Assembly (NCBI RefSeq): GCF_020171985.1
Contig: NZ_JAIVAL010000016.1
Span: 1 to 64,000, forward strand
Reading direction: 5' to 3'
Source of the DNA: Halobacillus halophilus
GTDB lineage: Bacteria; Bacillota; Bacilli; Bacillales; Halobacillaceae
DNA: 64,000 nucleotides
Shown here: piece by piece, positions 53,985 through 64,000 of the stretch
Numbering within the stretch: position 1 is the stretch's first letter
Layout of the letters: each line of letters begins with the position of its first letter
The notes under the pieces: generated by a model
What the model saw: the letters and a program-made list of their open reading frames with translations, nothing else
Database searches by the model: none
What the model was told of the DNA's origin: nothing
Position numbers and translations under genes: made by a program

Positions 53985-54296
53985 TTATTTATCTAGTGCT
54001 TCACCAGATTTTTTCGCGATACGAACCTTCTTGCCGTCCTCGACTTTATATCCAACACGGGTTGGTTCGCCAGTCTTAGGATCGATCGGCAATACGTTAG
54101 AAACGTGGATAGGTGCTTCCTGAGTCAGGATTCCACCTTGTGGGTTTTCTTGAGAAGGTTTAGCGTGTTTTTTAACTTCGTTAACACCTTCAACAAGAAC
54201 ACGTTCCTTTTTCGGATAAGCTTCAAGGATCGTTCCTTGCTTGCCTTTATCCTTACCAGTAATAACCATTACTTTGTCACCTTTTTTTACGTGCAT
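53985..54296 (-). CDS. rplX: 50S ribosomal protein L24
   Basis: 103 aa with an N-terminal KOW motif ([20 protein letters not shown]). One of the two assembly-initiator proteins of the large subunit. Confidence 0.97.
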   Translation of the reverse strand: MHVKKGDKVMVITGKDKGKQGTILEAYPKKERVLVEGVNEVKKHAKPSQENPQGGILTQEAPIHVSNVLPIDPKTGEPTRVGYKVEDGKKVRIAKKSGEALDK

Positions 54297-54335
54297 ACTT
54301 CGCGCACCTCCTTACCAAGGCATTTCGTTCTAACA

Positions 54336-54704
54336 TTATAATACTTCTGGAGCTAGAGATACGATCTTCATGAATTTAGCTTCACGAAGTTCACGAGCTA
54401 CCGGTCCAAAGATACGAGTACCGCGTGGTCCTTTATCATCACGAACGATTACTGCTGCGTTTTCATCGAAACGAATGTAAGAACCATCTTTACGGCGCAT
54501 ACCGCTTTTAGAACGTACGATAACTGCTTTAACTACCTCACCTTTTTTAACAACGCCCCCTGGTGTTGCTTGTTTCACAGTTGCGGTGATGATGTCACCG
54601 ATATTAGCTGTTTTACGACCAGATCCGCCCAAAACTTTAATCGTTTGGATTTCACGGGCACCAGAGTTGTCTGCAACTTTTAAACGAGACTCCTGTTGAA
54701 TCAT
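54336..54704 (-). CDS. rplN: 50S ribosomal protein L14
   Basis: 122 aa, [20 protein letters not shown], full length, at the subunit interface. Binding site of the silencing factor RsfS in other bacteria. Confidence 0.97.
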   Translation of the reverse strand: MIQQESRLKVADNSGAREIQTIKVLGGSGRKTANIGDIITATVKQATPGGVVKKGEVVKAVIVRSKSGMRRKDGSYIRFDENAAVIVRDDKGPRGTRIFGPVARELREAKFMKIVSLAPEVL

Positions 54705-54746
54705 ACCATGTAACCTCCCTTCGGATTAACTCCGAGCGAACTTTAA

Positions 54747-55010
54747 TTAGATAATTACGGACTCTTCTACGACTTCTAGCAGGCGGAAACGTTTCGTTGC
54801 TGATAGCGGACGAGTTTCCATAATACGGACAACATCTCCAGTTTTAGCCTGGTTATTTTCGTCATGAGTCTTGAATTTTTTAGAATACTTTACGCGTTTG
54901 CCATAAAGTTTGTGGAATTTGTAAGTTTCAACTAAGACAGTGATGGTTTTATCCATTTTGTCAGATACGACACGGCCAGTGTAAACTTTACGATTGTTAC
55001 GTTCAGTCAT
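54747..55010 (-). CDS. rpsQ: 30S ribosomal protein S17
   Basis: 87 aa from the ATG at 55010 ([20 protein letters not shown]), with AGGAGG 10 bases upstream. A further ATG at 55031 would place that site inside the gene. OB-fold protein of the small-subunit body. Confidence 0.96.
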   Translation of the reverse strand: MTERNNRKVYTGRVVSDKMDKTITVLVETYKFHKLYGKRVKYSKKFKTHDENNQAKTGDVVRIMETRPLSATKRFRLLEVVEESVII

Positions 55011-55034
55011 GTGAGGGTGACCTCCTCTCATCTA

Positions 55035-55659
<625 letters not shown>

Positions 55660-55677
55660 AATGCTTTTCCCCCTTCC

Positions 55678-56319
55678 TTACTTGTCTGTTTTAGTTGGAA
55701 GGACTTCTCCACGGTAGATCCACACTTTAACACCAAGTTTTCCGTAAGTGGTGTCTGCTTCTGCAGTTCCATAATCGATATCTGCACGAAGTGTGTGTAG
55801 TGGTACTGTTCCTTCACTGTAATATTCTGCACGAGCGATATCCGCGCCACCTAGACGACCAGATACTTGGGTACGAATACCTTTGGCTCCTGCACGCATA
55901 GCGCGTTGTAGTGTTTGTTTTTGAGCACGACGGAAAGAAACACGGTTTTCTAACTGACGAGCGATACTGTCAGCTACAAGTGTAGCATCCAAATCAGGTT
56001 TTTTAACTTCCACAATGTTAATGTGAACGCGTTTGCCGGTCAAATTGTTGAGTGCTTTACGAAGCGCTTCAACTTCAGAGCCGCCTTTACCGATAACCAT
56101 ACCTGGTTTCGCCGTGTGAACGGTGATGTTTACGCGGTTAGCTGCACGTTCAATTTCCACAGTAGAAATAGCAGCGTCTTTTAGACGTTTTTCAACAAAT
56201 TCACGAATCTTAATATCTTCATGTAACAAGTCTGCGTAGTCTTTGCCAGCGTACCATTTGGATTCCCAATCACGGATGACGCCGATACGAAGACCTACTG
56301 GATTAATTTTTTGACCCAC
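55678..56319 (-). CDS. rpsC: 30S ribosomal protein S3
   Basis: 213 aa with the KH domain ([18 protein letters not shown]) and the C-terminal S3 domain. Part of the mRNA entry tunnel. Five residues shorter than the B. subtilis protein, at the C terminus. Confidence 0.97.
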   Translation of the reverse strand: MGQKINPVGLRIGVIRDWESKWYAGKDYADLLHEDIKIREFVEKRLKDAAISTVEIERAANRVNITVHTAKPGMVIGKGGSEVEALRKALNNLTGKRVHINIVEVKKPDLDATLVADSIARQLENRVSFRRAQKQTLQRAMRAGAKGIRTQVSGRLGGADIARAEYYSEGTVPLHTLRADIDYGTAEADTTYGKLGVKVWIYRGEVLPTKTDK

Positions 56320-56322
56320 TGA

Positions 56323-56664
56323 TTATCCCTCCTTTTTTTCTGATACGACCACTGTAATGTGGCTGGTACGTTTATTAATTTGGCTTGCACGTCCCATTGC
56401 ACGTGGGCGGAAACGTTTAAGAGTTACACCTTCATTAACAAACGCTTCGGAAACATATAAATTCTCCGGATCCATTTCATAATTGTGTTCTGCATTTGCA
56501 ATCGCAGAGTTAAGAAGTTTCTCAACTACTGGAGATGCGCCGCGCTGTTTTAAATTCAATGTCGCGAGCGCTTCACCTACCTCTTTCCCCCGAATCAGAT
56601 CAATAACTAATCGGGCTTTGCGAGGAGCGATGCGAACGGTTTTAGCAACTGCTTTAGCTTGCAT
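56323..56664 (-). CDS. rplV: 50S ribosomal protein L22
   Basis: 113 aa. The long beta-hairpin that lines the exit tunnel is conserved ([20 protein letters not shown]). Only 3 bp separate it from rpsC. Confidence 0.97.
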   Translation of the reverse strand: MQAKAVAKTVRIAPRKARLVIDLIRGKEVGEALATLNLKQRGASPVVEKLLNSAIANAEHNYEMDPENLYVSEAFVNEGVTLKRFRPRAMGRASQINKRTSHITVVVSEKKEG

Positions 56665-56683
56665 TAGAGTGCCTCCTCTCTAC

Positions 56684-56962
56684 TTAGCGTTTTGTTTTCT
56701 TGTCATCGCCAGAGTGTCCCTTGAACGTACGGGTTGGCGCGAATTCACCTAGCTTATGTCCGACCATATCTTCTGTCACATAAACTGGTACGTGTTTACG
56801 TCCGTCATAAACGGCAATTGTGTGTCCGACAAAGTTAGGGAAGATGGTAGAACGACGAGACCATGTCTTCACCACTTGGTGTTTACTGTCTTCGTTCAAC
56901 TTCTCAACTTTTTTCATCAAATGATCATCTACAAAAGGTCCCTTTTTCAGGCTGCGGCCCAT
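56684..56962 (-). CDS. rpsS: 30S ribosomal protein S19
   Basis: 92 aa, [20 protein letters not shown], with the [19 protein letters not shown] core. Forms a dimer with S13 in the small-subunit head. Confidence 0.97.
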   Translation of the reverse strand: MGRSLKKGPFVDDHLMKKVEKLNEDSKHQVVKTWSRRSTIFPNFVGHTIAVYDGRKHVPVYVTEDMVGHKLGEFAPTRTFKGHSGDDKKTKR

Positions 56963-57019
56963 GAATAAACCTCCCTTCGCAATTGAAAGACGGGTATTAT
57001 CGCCCGCCCGACAATTCCG

Positions 57020-57853
57020 TTATTTTTTACCTCTTCTACGAACGATATATTTATCAGACTGCTTGTTGCGTTTTCTTGTCTTGTACCCAAGAGTTGGTTT
57101 ACCCCATGGAGTAACAGGAGAAGGCATACCGATTGGCGCACGGCCTTCACCACCACCGTGTGGGTGATCACTAGGGTTCATAACAGAACCACGTACAGTT
57201 GGGCGCTTGCCTTGCCAGCGTGAACGTCCAGCTTTACCAACACTGATTAGTTCGTGTTCCAGGTTACCAACTTGACCGATTGTTGCACGGCAAGTGCTTA
57301 GTACGAGGCGAACTTCACCAGAAGTTAAGCGAACAAGAGTGTATTTTTCTTCACGACCTAGAATTTGAGCGGATGCGCCTGCAGAACGTACAAGCTGTCC
57401 TCCGCGGCCAGGCTTAAGTTCTACGTTGTGAATGATCGTACCTACAGGAATATCTTTTAGTGCAAGAGAGTTACCTGGTTTGATATCTGCACCTACACCA
57501 GAAATGATTTCCGTGCCAACCTTCACTCCTTTTGGAGCTAGGATATAACGCTTTTCTCCATCAACGTAGTTGATTAGCGCAATGTTAGCGGAGCGGTTTG
57601 GATCGTATTCAATCGTAGCAACGCGTCCAGGTATTCCATCTTTATCACGTTTAAAGTCGATGATACGGTATTGACGCTTGTGACCTCCGCCTTGATGACG
57701 AACTGTCAGCTTACCTTGGTTATTACGTCCACCGCGTTTGTGAAGTGGAGTGACAAGGGAGCGTTCAGGTTTGTCAGTGGTAATTTCAGCGAAATCAGAT
57801 ACTGACATGTGTCTGCGACCATTAGTAATTGGTCGGAACTTTTTAATCGCCAT
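57020..57853 (-). CDS. rplB: 50S ribosomal protein L2
   Basis: 277 aa, full length. Important for peptidyl transfer and subunit joining; the conserved His lies in [18 protein letters not shown]. Starts [20 protein letters not shown]. Confidence 0.98.
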   Translation of the reverse strand: MAIKKFRPITNGRRHMSVSDFAEITTDKPERSLVTPLHKRGGRNNQGKLTVRHQGGGHKRQYRIIDFKRDKDGIPGRVATIEYDPNRSANIALINYVDGEKRYILAPKGVKVGTEIISGVGADIKPGNSLALKDIPVGTIIHNVELKPGRGGQLVRSAGASAQILGREEKYTLVRLTSGEVRLVLSTCRATIGQVGNLEHELISVGKAGRSRWQGKRPTVRGSVMNPSDHPHGGGEGRAPIGMPSPVTPWGKPTLGYKTRKRNKQSDKYIVRRRGKK

Positions 57854-57887
57854 CTTTTTTCCCTCCTTTTTAATTAAGATTTATAGT

Positions 57888-58175
57888 TTATACTTCAAAG
57901 AATTCTAGTTCTTCACTGTCTTCAGTCAAAGTAACTACTGCTTTCTTACGATCAGAACGATAGCCGCCATAGCGACCCATACGTTTGAATTTACCTTTAA
58001 GGTTCATTGTGTTAACTGAATCAACACTTACATTAAAGATTTCTTCTACTGCTTTTTTAATTTCAGTTTTGTTAGCGGCTGGGCTAACTTCAAACGTATA
58101 TTTCTTTTCTCCCATAAGGTCAGCAGATTGCTCAGTTATGACAGGGCGCTTAATGATATCACGTGGTTCTTTCAT
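57888..58175 (-). CDS. rplW: 50S ribosomal protein L23
   Basis: 95 aa. Docking site for trigger factor and signal recognition particle at the tunnel exit. Starts [20 protein letters not shown] and shares one base with the rplD stop. Confidence 0.97.
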   Translation of the reverse strand: MKEPRDIIKRPVITEQSADLMGEKKYTFEVSPAANKTEIKKAVEEIFNVSVDSVNTMNLKGKFKRMGRYGGYRSDRKKAVVTLTEDSEELEFFEV

Positions 58176-58798
58176 TATGAGAGCACCTCCCCTGCTTTTT
58201 CAGCTGCTTCCTTCGTTAGGATCAGCTTATCATGCGTTAGTAAATCTAACACACTTACTTCTTCTACAGATGAACTTTTCACTGTAGGGATATTATTAGA
58301 AGAAAGAGTTATATTTTCATCTTTCTCTGCTGTGACAATCAATGCCTTTTCGTTTACATCAAGAGCTTTAAGAAGGCTTACTACTTCTTTAGTTTTTGGA
58401 GCATCTAGAGATAGACTCTCAAGAACAATAATGTTCTCTTCTTTTACTTTAGAAGAATAAGCAGACTGTAGAGCTAAACGACGTACTTTTTTAGGCATTG
58501 TGTAGCTGTAGCTACGTGGTGATGGACCAAATACAGTTCCACCGCCAACCCATTGCGGGGCACGGATGGATCCTTGACGTGCACGGCCGGTACCTTTTTG
58601 GCGCCACGGCTTACGTCCACCGCCGCTCACTTCAGAACGCCCTTTGACTTTGTGTGTGCCTTGGCGAAGATTCGCGCGTTGCATCAACACAGTTTCGTGT
58701 AATACGTGAGTATTAGGTTCGATACCAAATACGGCGTCATTCAATTCGACATCTCCAACATTAGAGCCGCTTTGGTTTAATAGTGCTACTTTAGGCAT
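58175..58798 (-). CDS. rplD: 50S ribosomal protein L4
   Basis: 207 aa, with the tunnel loop [20 protein letters not shown]. In some bacteria L4 represses the S10 operon through its leader; this is not known in bacilli. Confidence 0.97.
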   Translation of the reverse strand: MPKVALLNQSGSNVGDVELNDAVFGIEPNTHVLHETVLMQRANLRQGTHKVKGRSEVSGGGRKPWRQKGTGRARQGSIRAPQWVGGGTVFGPSPRSYSYTMPKKVRRLALQSAYSSKVKEENIIVLESLSLDAPKTKEVVSLLKALDVNEKALIVTAEKDENITLSSNNIPTVKSSSVEEVSVLDLLTHDKLILTKEAAEKAGEVLS

Positions 58799-58820
58799 GA
58801 CATATCCTCCCTTCCGTTAA

Positions 58821-59453
58821 TTATTTGCTAGCCTTGATTGCACTTGAGACTTTAACGTACGATTTTTTCGCACCTGGTACATTACCTTTGATAAGCAGCA
58901 AGTTACGTTCAGCGTCAACTCTAACTACTTCAAGGTTTTGAAGTGTTACTGTTTCACTACCCATTTGTCCTGGCAATTTCTTACCTTTTAGTACGTGGTT
59001 TGGATCGATCGGACCCATTGTACCTGGACGACGGTGATAGCGGGAACCGTGAGTCATAGGTCCAGTAGATTGGTTATGGCGCTTGATTGCACCCTGGAAT
59101 CCTTTACCTTTTGAAGTTCCTGTAACATCAATTACATCACCAGCTTCGAAAATATCCACCTTAACCTCTTGACCAAGTTCATAGTCATCAAGGTTTGCAT
59201 TACGGAATTCACGAACGTAGCGCTTAGGTGTTGTGTTTGCTTTTTCAGCATGACCTTGAGCTGCTTTCTTTAAACGGTTTGATTTTTCATCAGCAAATCC
59301 AAGTTGAACAGCTTCATAGCCATCATTTTCGGTAGTCTTCTTTTGAAGAACAACGTTTGGCTCAGCTTGTACAACTGTTACTGGAATTAACTCACCGTCT
59401 TCAGAAAAGATTTGAGTCATGCCGACTTTGCGTCCTAAGATTCCTTTCGTCAT
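58821..59453 (-). CDS. rplC: 50S ribosomal protein L3
   Basis: 210 aa, [20 protein letters not shown], with the loop near the peptidyl transferase centre ([18 protein letters not shown]). An assembly-initiator protein. Confidence 0.97.
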   Translation of the reverse strand: MTKGILGRKVGMTQIFSEDGELIPVTVVQAEPNVVLQKKTTENDGYEAVQLGFADEKSNRLKKAAQGHAEKANTTPKRYVREFRNANLDDYELGQEVKVDIFEAGDVIDVTGTSKGKGFQGAIKRHNQSTGPMTHGSRYHRRPGTMGPIDPNHVLKGKKLPGQMGSETVTLQNLEVVRVDAERNLLLIKGNVPGAKKSYVKVSSAIKASK

Positions 59454-59484
59454 CCGTTACACCTCCTATATAGTTCAGTTTAAT

Positions 59485-60150
<666 letters not shown>

Positions 60151-60152
60151 AA

Positions 60153-60190
60153 AAAATGAGCAGCAGCTGAAAAGCTGCTACTCACTCATT
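60153..60190 (-). terminator. Terminator of tuf
   Basis: AGCAGCTTTT/AGCTGCT stem-loop 3' of tuf with seven U on the minus strand (A run 60149-60156). Confidence 0.82.
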
Positions 60191-60200
60191 TAATCGGCAA

Positions 60201-61391
<1,191 letters not shown>

Positions 61392-61524
61392 AGTATATTT
61401 CCTCCTTTAATTAAGTAGCTATATATTTTAATTGAAATATTTATATGAAGCTCAGGAGCGAGCGTCTAAACTGCGCTCCAAAGCTTACATTACAAGTTAT
61501 ACTTCAACTCGTCAAAAAAATCAA

Positions 61525-63603
61525 TTACTCACCAGAATTTTTCTTGATGATTTCTTCTGAGATGCTCTTCGGCACTTCTTCATAGTGGTCAAAGTGCATC
61601 GTGTAAGTTCCACGTCCTTGTGTGTTGGAGCGAAGCGCTGTCGCATAACCAAACATTTCGGATAGTGGTACAAATGCTTTAACAACCTGTGCGTTACCAC
61701 GAGTTTCCATACCTTCAACACGTCCACGACGTGATGTTACGTCACCCATGATATCGCCCATGTATTCTTCCGGAATGACTACTTCAACTTTCATCATTGG
61801 TTCAAGAAGAACTGGTTTACATTTGTTTTTGGCTTCTTTAAGTGCCATAGATGCGGCAACTTTAAAGGCCATTTCATTGGAGTCAACATCGTGATATGAG
61901 CCATCATATAGAGTGGCTTTGATGTCAACCATTGGGTAACCGGCTAATACTCCGTTTTCCAAGGATTCTTTGATTCCCTGTTCTACGGATGGGATGTATT
62001 CACGCGGTACTACACCACCAACGATTTTGTTTACGAATTCAAATCCAGCACCTTCGTCGTTAGGTTCGAATTCAACCCATACGTGACCGAATTGTCCACG
62101 GCCACCGGACTGACGTACGAATTTACCTTCAACTTGAGCGCTAGCACGGAATGTCTCACGGTAAGCAACCTGTGGAGCACCGATATTCGCTTCAACTTTA
62201 AACTCACGGCGAAGACGGTCTACGATAATGTCAAGGTGAAGCTCACCCATACCAGCAATAATCGTTTGTCCCGTTTCTACGTTCGTTTCAGTTTGGAAAG
62301 TCGGATCCTCTTCCGCAAGCTTACCAAGGGCAATTGCCATTTTATCTTGGTCAGCTTTGGATTTTGGTTCGATAGCTACAGAGATAACCGGCTCAGGGAA
62401 TTCCATAGATTCAAGAATAACAAGACTCTTTTCATCACATAGAGTGTCACCTGTACCCGTATCTTTAAGTCCAACAGCACCAGCAATATCGCCAGCATAA
62501 ACTGTTGAAATCTCTTCACGAGAGTTGGCGTGCATTTGCAGGATACGACCTACACGTTCACGCTTATCTTTCGTAGAGTTCTTCACGTATGAACCGGCAT
62601 TAAGCGTACCAGAGTAAACGCGGAAGAATGTAAGTTTACCTACATAAGGGTCTGTTGCGACTTTAAATGCCAGCGCAGAGAATGGCGCGTTGTCGTCCGC
62701 TTTACGAACAACAGGCTCCTCTGTCTGTGGAACATGACCTTCGATTGGAGGTACATCTAGAGGAGATGGAAGGTAATCAATTACTCCATCAATCAATAGC
62801 TGAACACCTTTGTTTTTGAAAGCAGACCCACAGAAAACAGGATAGAAATCAACGCTTAGAGTAGCTGTACGAACGGCAGCTTTAAGCTGATCATTCGTGA
62901 TTTCTTCCCCTTCAAGGTATTGCATCATCAAGTCTTCATCAAGTTCCGCTACAGCTTCAAGTAGCTTTGTGCGGTACTCTTCAGCTTGCTCTTTATATTC
63001 ATCTGGAATTGGACGTGCTTCCGCACGAGTACCCAAATCATCCATGTAATAGTAGGCTTCCATAGTAATCAAGTCGATGATTCCTTCGAATTCATCTTCT
63101 GCTCCTATTGGAAGTTGTACAGCAGCCGCATTAGCTCCGAGGCGCTCTTGAAGAGTACCAAGGGAGTAGATGAAATCTGCTCCTACTTTATCCATTTTGT
63201 TTACGAACACAATACGAGGTACACCGTATGTTGTCGCCTGGCGCCATACTGTTTCCGTCTGTGGTTCAACACCAGACTGAGCATCTAGTACAGCTACAGA
63301 ACCATCAAGTACACGCAGGGAACGTTCAACCTCAACTGTGAAGTCTACGTGTCCTGGTGTGTCAATGATGTTAATACGGTGATCTCTCCATTGAGCAGTG
63401 GTCGCTGCGGAAGTAATCGTAATTCCGCGCTCCTGTTCCTGCTCCATCCAGTCCATTTGGGAAGCTCCTTCGTGAGTTTCACCAATCTTGTGGATACGTC
63501 CTGTGTAGAAAAGAATACGCTCGGTGGCTGTTGTTTTACCAGCATCAATGTGAGCCATTACACCGATATTACGTGTTCTTTCCAAGGAGAACTCTCTAGG
63601 CAT
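61525..63603 (-). CDS. fusA: Elongation factor G
   Basis: 692 aa. GTPase for ribosome translocation. [25 protein letters not shown] and [12 protein letters not shown] are the G motifs; domains II-V follow, including [16 protein letters not shown]. It lies 42 bp after rpsG, as in the str operon of bacilli. Confidence 0.98.
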   Translation of the reverse strand: MPREFSLERTRNIGVMAHIDAGKTTATERILFYTGRIHKIGETHEGASQMDWMEQEQERGITITSAATTAQWRDHRINIIDTPGHVDFTVEVERSLRVLDGSVAVLDAQSGVEPQTETVWRQATTYGVPRIVFVNKMDKVGADFIYSLGTLQERLGANAAAVQLPIGAEDEFEGIIDLITMEAYYYMDDLGTRAEARPIPDEYKEQAEEYRTKLLEAVAELDEDLMMQYLEGEEITNDQLKAAVRTATLSVDFYPVFCGSAFKNKGVQLLIDGVIDYLPSPLDVPPIEGHVPQTEEPVVRKADDNAPFSALAFKVATDPYVGKLTFFRVYSGTLNAGSYVKNSTKDKRERVGRILQMHANSREEISTVYAGDIAGAVGLKDTGTGDTLCDEKSLVILESMEFPEPVISVAIEPKSKADQDKMAIALGKLAEEDPTFQTETNVETGQTIIAGMGELHLDIIVDRLRREFKVEANIGAPQVAYRETFRASAQVEGKFVRQSGGRGQFGHVWVEFEPNDEGAGFEFVNKIVGGVVPREYIPSVEQGIKESLENGVLAGYPMVDIKATLYDGSYHDVDSNEMAFKVAASMALKEAKNKCKPVLLEPMMKVEVVIPEEYMGDIMGDVTSRRGRVEGMETRGNAQVVKAFVPLSEMFGYATALRSNTQGRGTYTMHFDHYEEVPKSISEEIIKKNSGE

Positions 63604-63645
63604 GATTCTTTCTCCTTTCCAATTGTAAGGTTATTTGTTTGATGA

Positions 63646-64000
63646 TTACCAACGATAGTGAGCGAATGCTTTGTTAGCTTCCGCCATCTTGTGCATTTCT
63701 TCACGGCGCTTAACTGCTGCACCCGTGTTATTACCTGCATCTAGAATTTCGTTAGCAAGACGCTCTTCCATTGTTTTCTCTCCGCGAAGACGCGCATAGT
63801 TAACAATGAAACGCAATCCTAGTGCCTGACGACGTTCAGGGCGAACTTCTACAGGTACTTGGTAGTTGGAACCACCAACACGACGAGCGCGTACTTCCAA
63901 TACAGGCATTACGTTTTTCATAGCCTGATCGAAGATTTCCATAGCGTCATTGCCGCTGCGCTCTTGAACTAATTCGAAAGATTTATAAAGAATCTTTTGT
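63646..64000 (-). CDS. rpsG: 30S ribosomal protein S7, 5' end cut by the window
   Basis: The last 118 codons are present, from [20 protein letters not shown] to KAFAHYRW; about 38 N-terminal residues lie beyond 64000. The usual length is 156. S7 nucleates assembly of the small-subunit head. The expected neighbour rpsL is outside the window. Confidence 0.96.
   Translation of the reverse strand, partial: QKILYKSFELVQERSGNDAMEIFDQAMKNVMPVLEVRARRVGGSNYQVPVEVRPERRQALGLRFIVNYARLRGEKTMEERLANEILDAGNNTGAAVKRREEMHKMAEANKAFAHYRW

Overview
The window is a low-GC Bacillota chromosome segment, most like a Bacillaceae genus near Halobacillus or Virgibacillus. This is inferred from the gene order pdaB-kbaA-gerD-salA-cwlD next to rplM-rpsI-truA-ecfTA2A1-rplQ-rpoA, the long S10-spc-alpha ribosomal cluster, and Bacillus-like ribosomal proteins. 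I cannot name the species.

Layout. (1) 1-4930 is core chromosome. It has the tandem-promoter leader of an rRNA operon that runs off the left edge, then sporulation and germination genes (pdaB, kbaA, gerD, salA, cwlD). (2) 4939-40454 is an inserted element of about 35.4 kb. It lies between perfect 67-bp direct repeats of the 3' end of rpsI, and its tyrosine integrase gene sits next to the right repeat. (3) 40388-64000 is core chromosome again, all on the minus strand, from rpsI back through the ribosomal cluster to tuf, fusA and a partial rpsG.

The element. The left end carries a candidate defence pair: an Mrr-like nuclease and a superfamily 2 helicase with a nuclease-like tail. Next comes a D5-family replicative helicase with an iteron origin at its 3' side, an arrangement like that of phage satellites. 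The 12.6-18 kb stretch is decayed: duplicated segments, a type I toxin relic, frameshifted membrane peptides, an MFS exporter and XRE regulators. From 18.2 to 29.7 kb it holds an AbrB-Doc toxin-antitoxin module, an RNase H, many short unrecognised genes with higher GC, and three phospholipase A2-like genes. Each PLA2-like gene faces a small three-helix membrane protein gene across a shared bidirectional terminator. The 29.7-31.6 kb stretch has no credible gene and is packed with repeats and consecutive hairpins. An ECF sigma/anti-sigma operon, more accessory genes separated by a recurring intergenic repeat, a second nuclease-like gene and the integration control region (AlpA-like, XRE, integrase) follow. 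I see no capsid, terminase, relaxase or type IV secretion genes, so it looks like a satellite or a helper-dependent integrative element.

Main points for a second look: the three PLA2-like/three-helix convergent pairs (possible toxin-immunity pairs), the hairpin-dense region before the sigma factor, the iteron origin, the intergenic repeat family beside cargo genes, and the helicase-nuclease pair at the left end.
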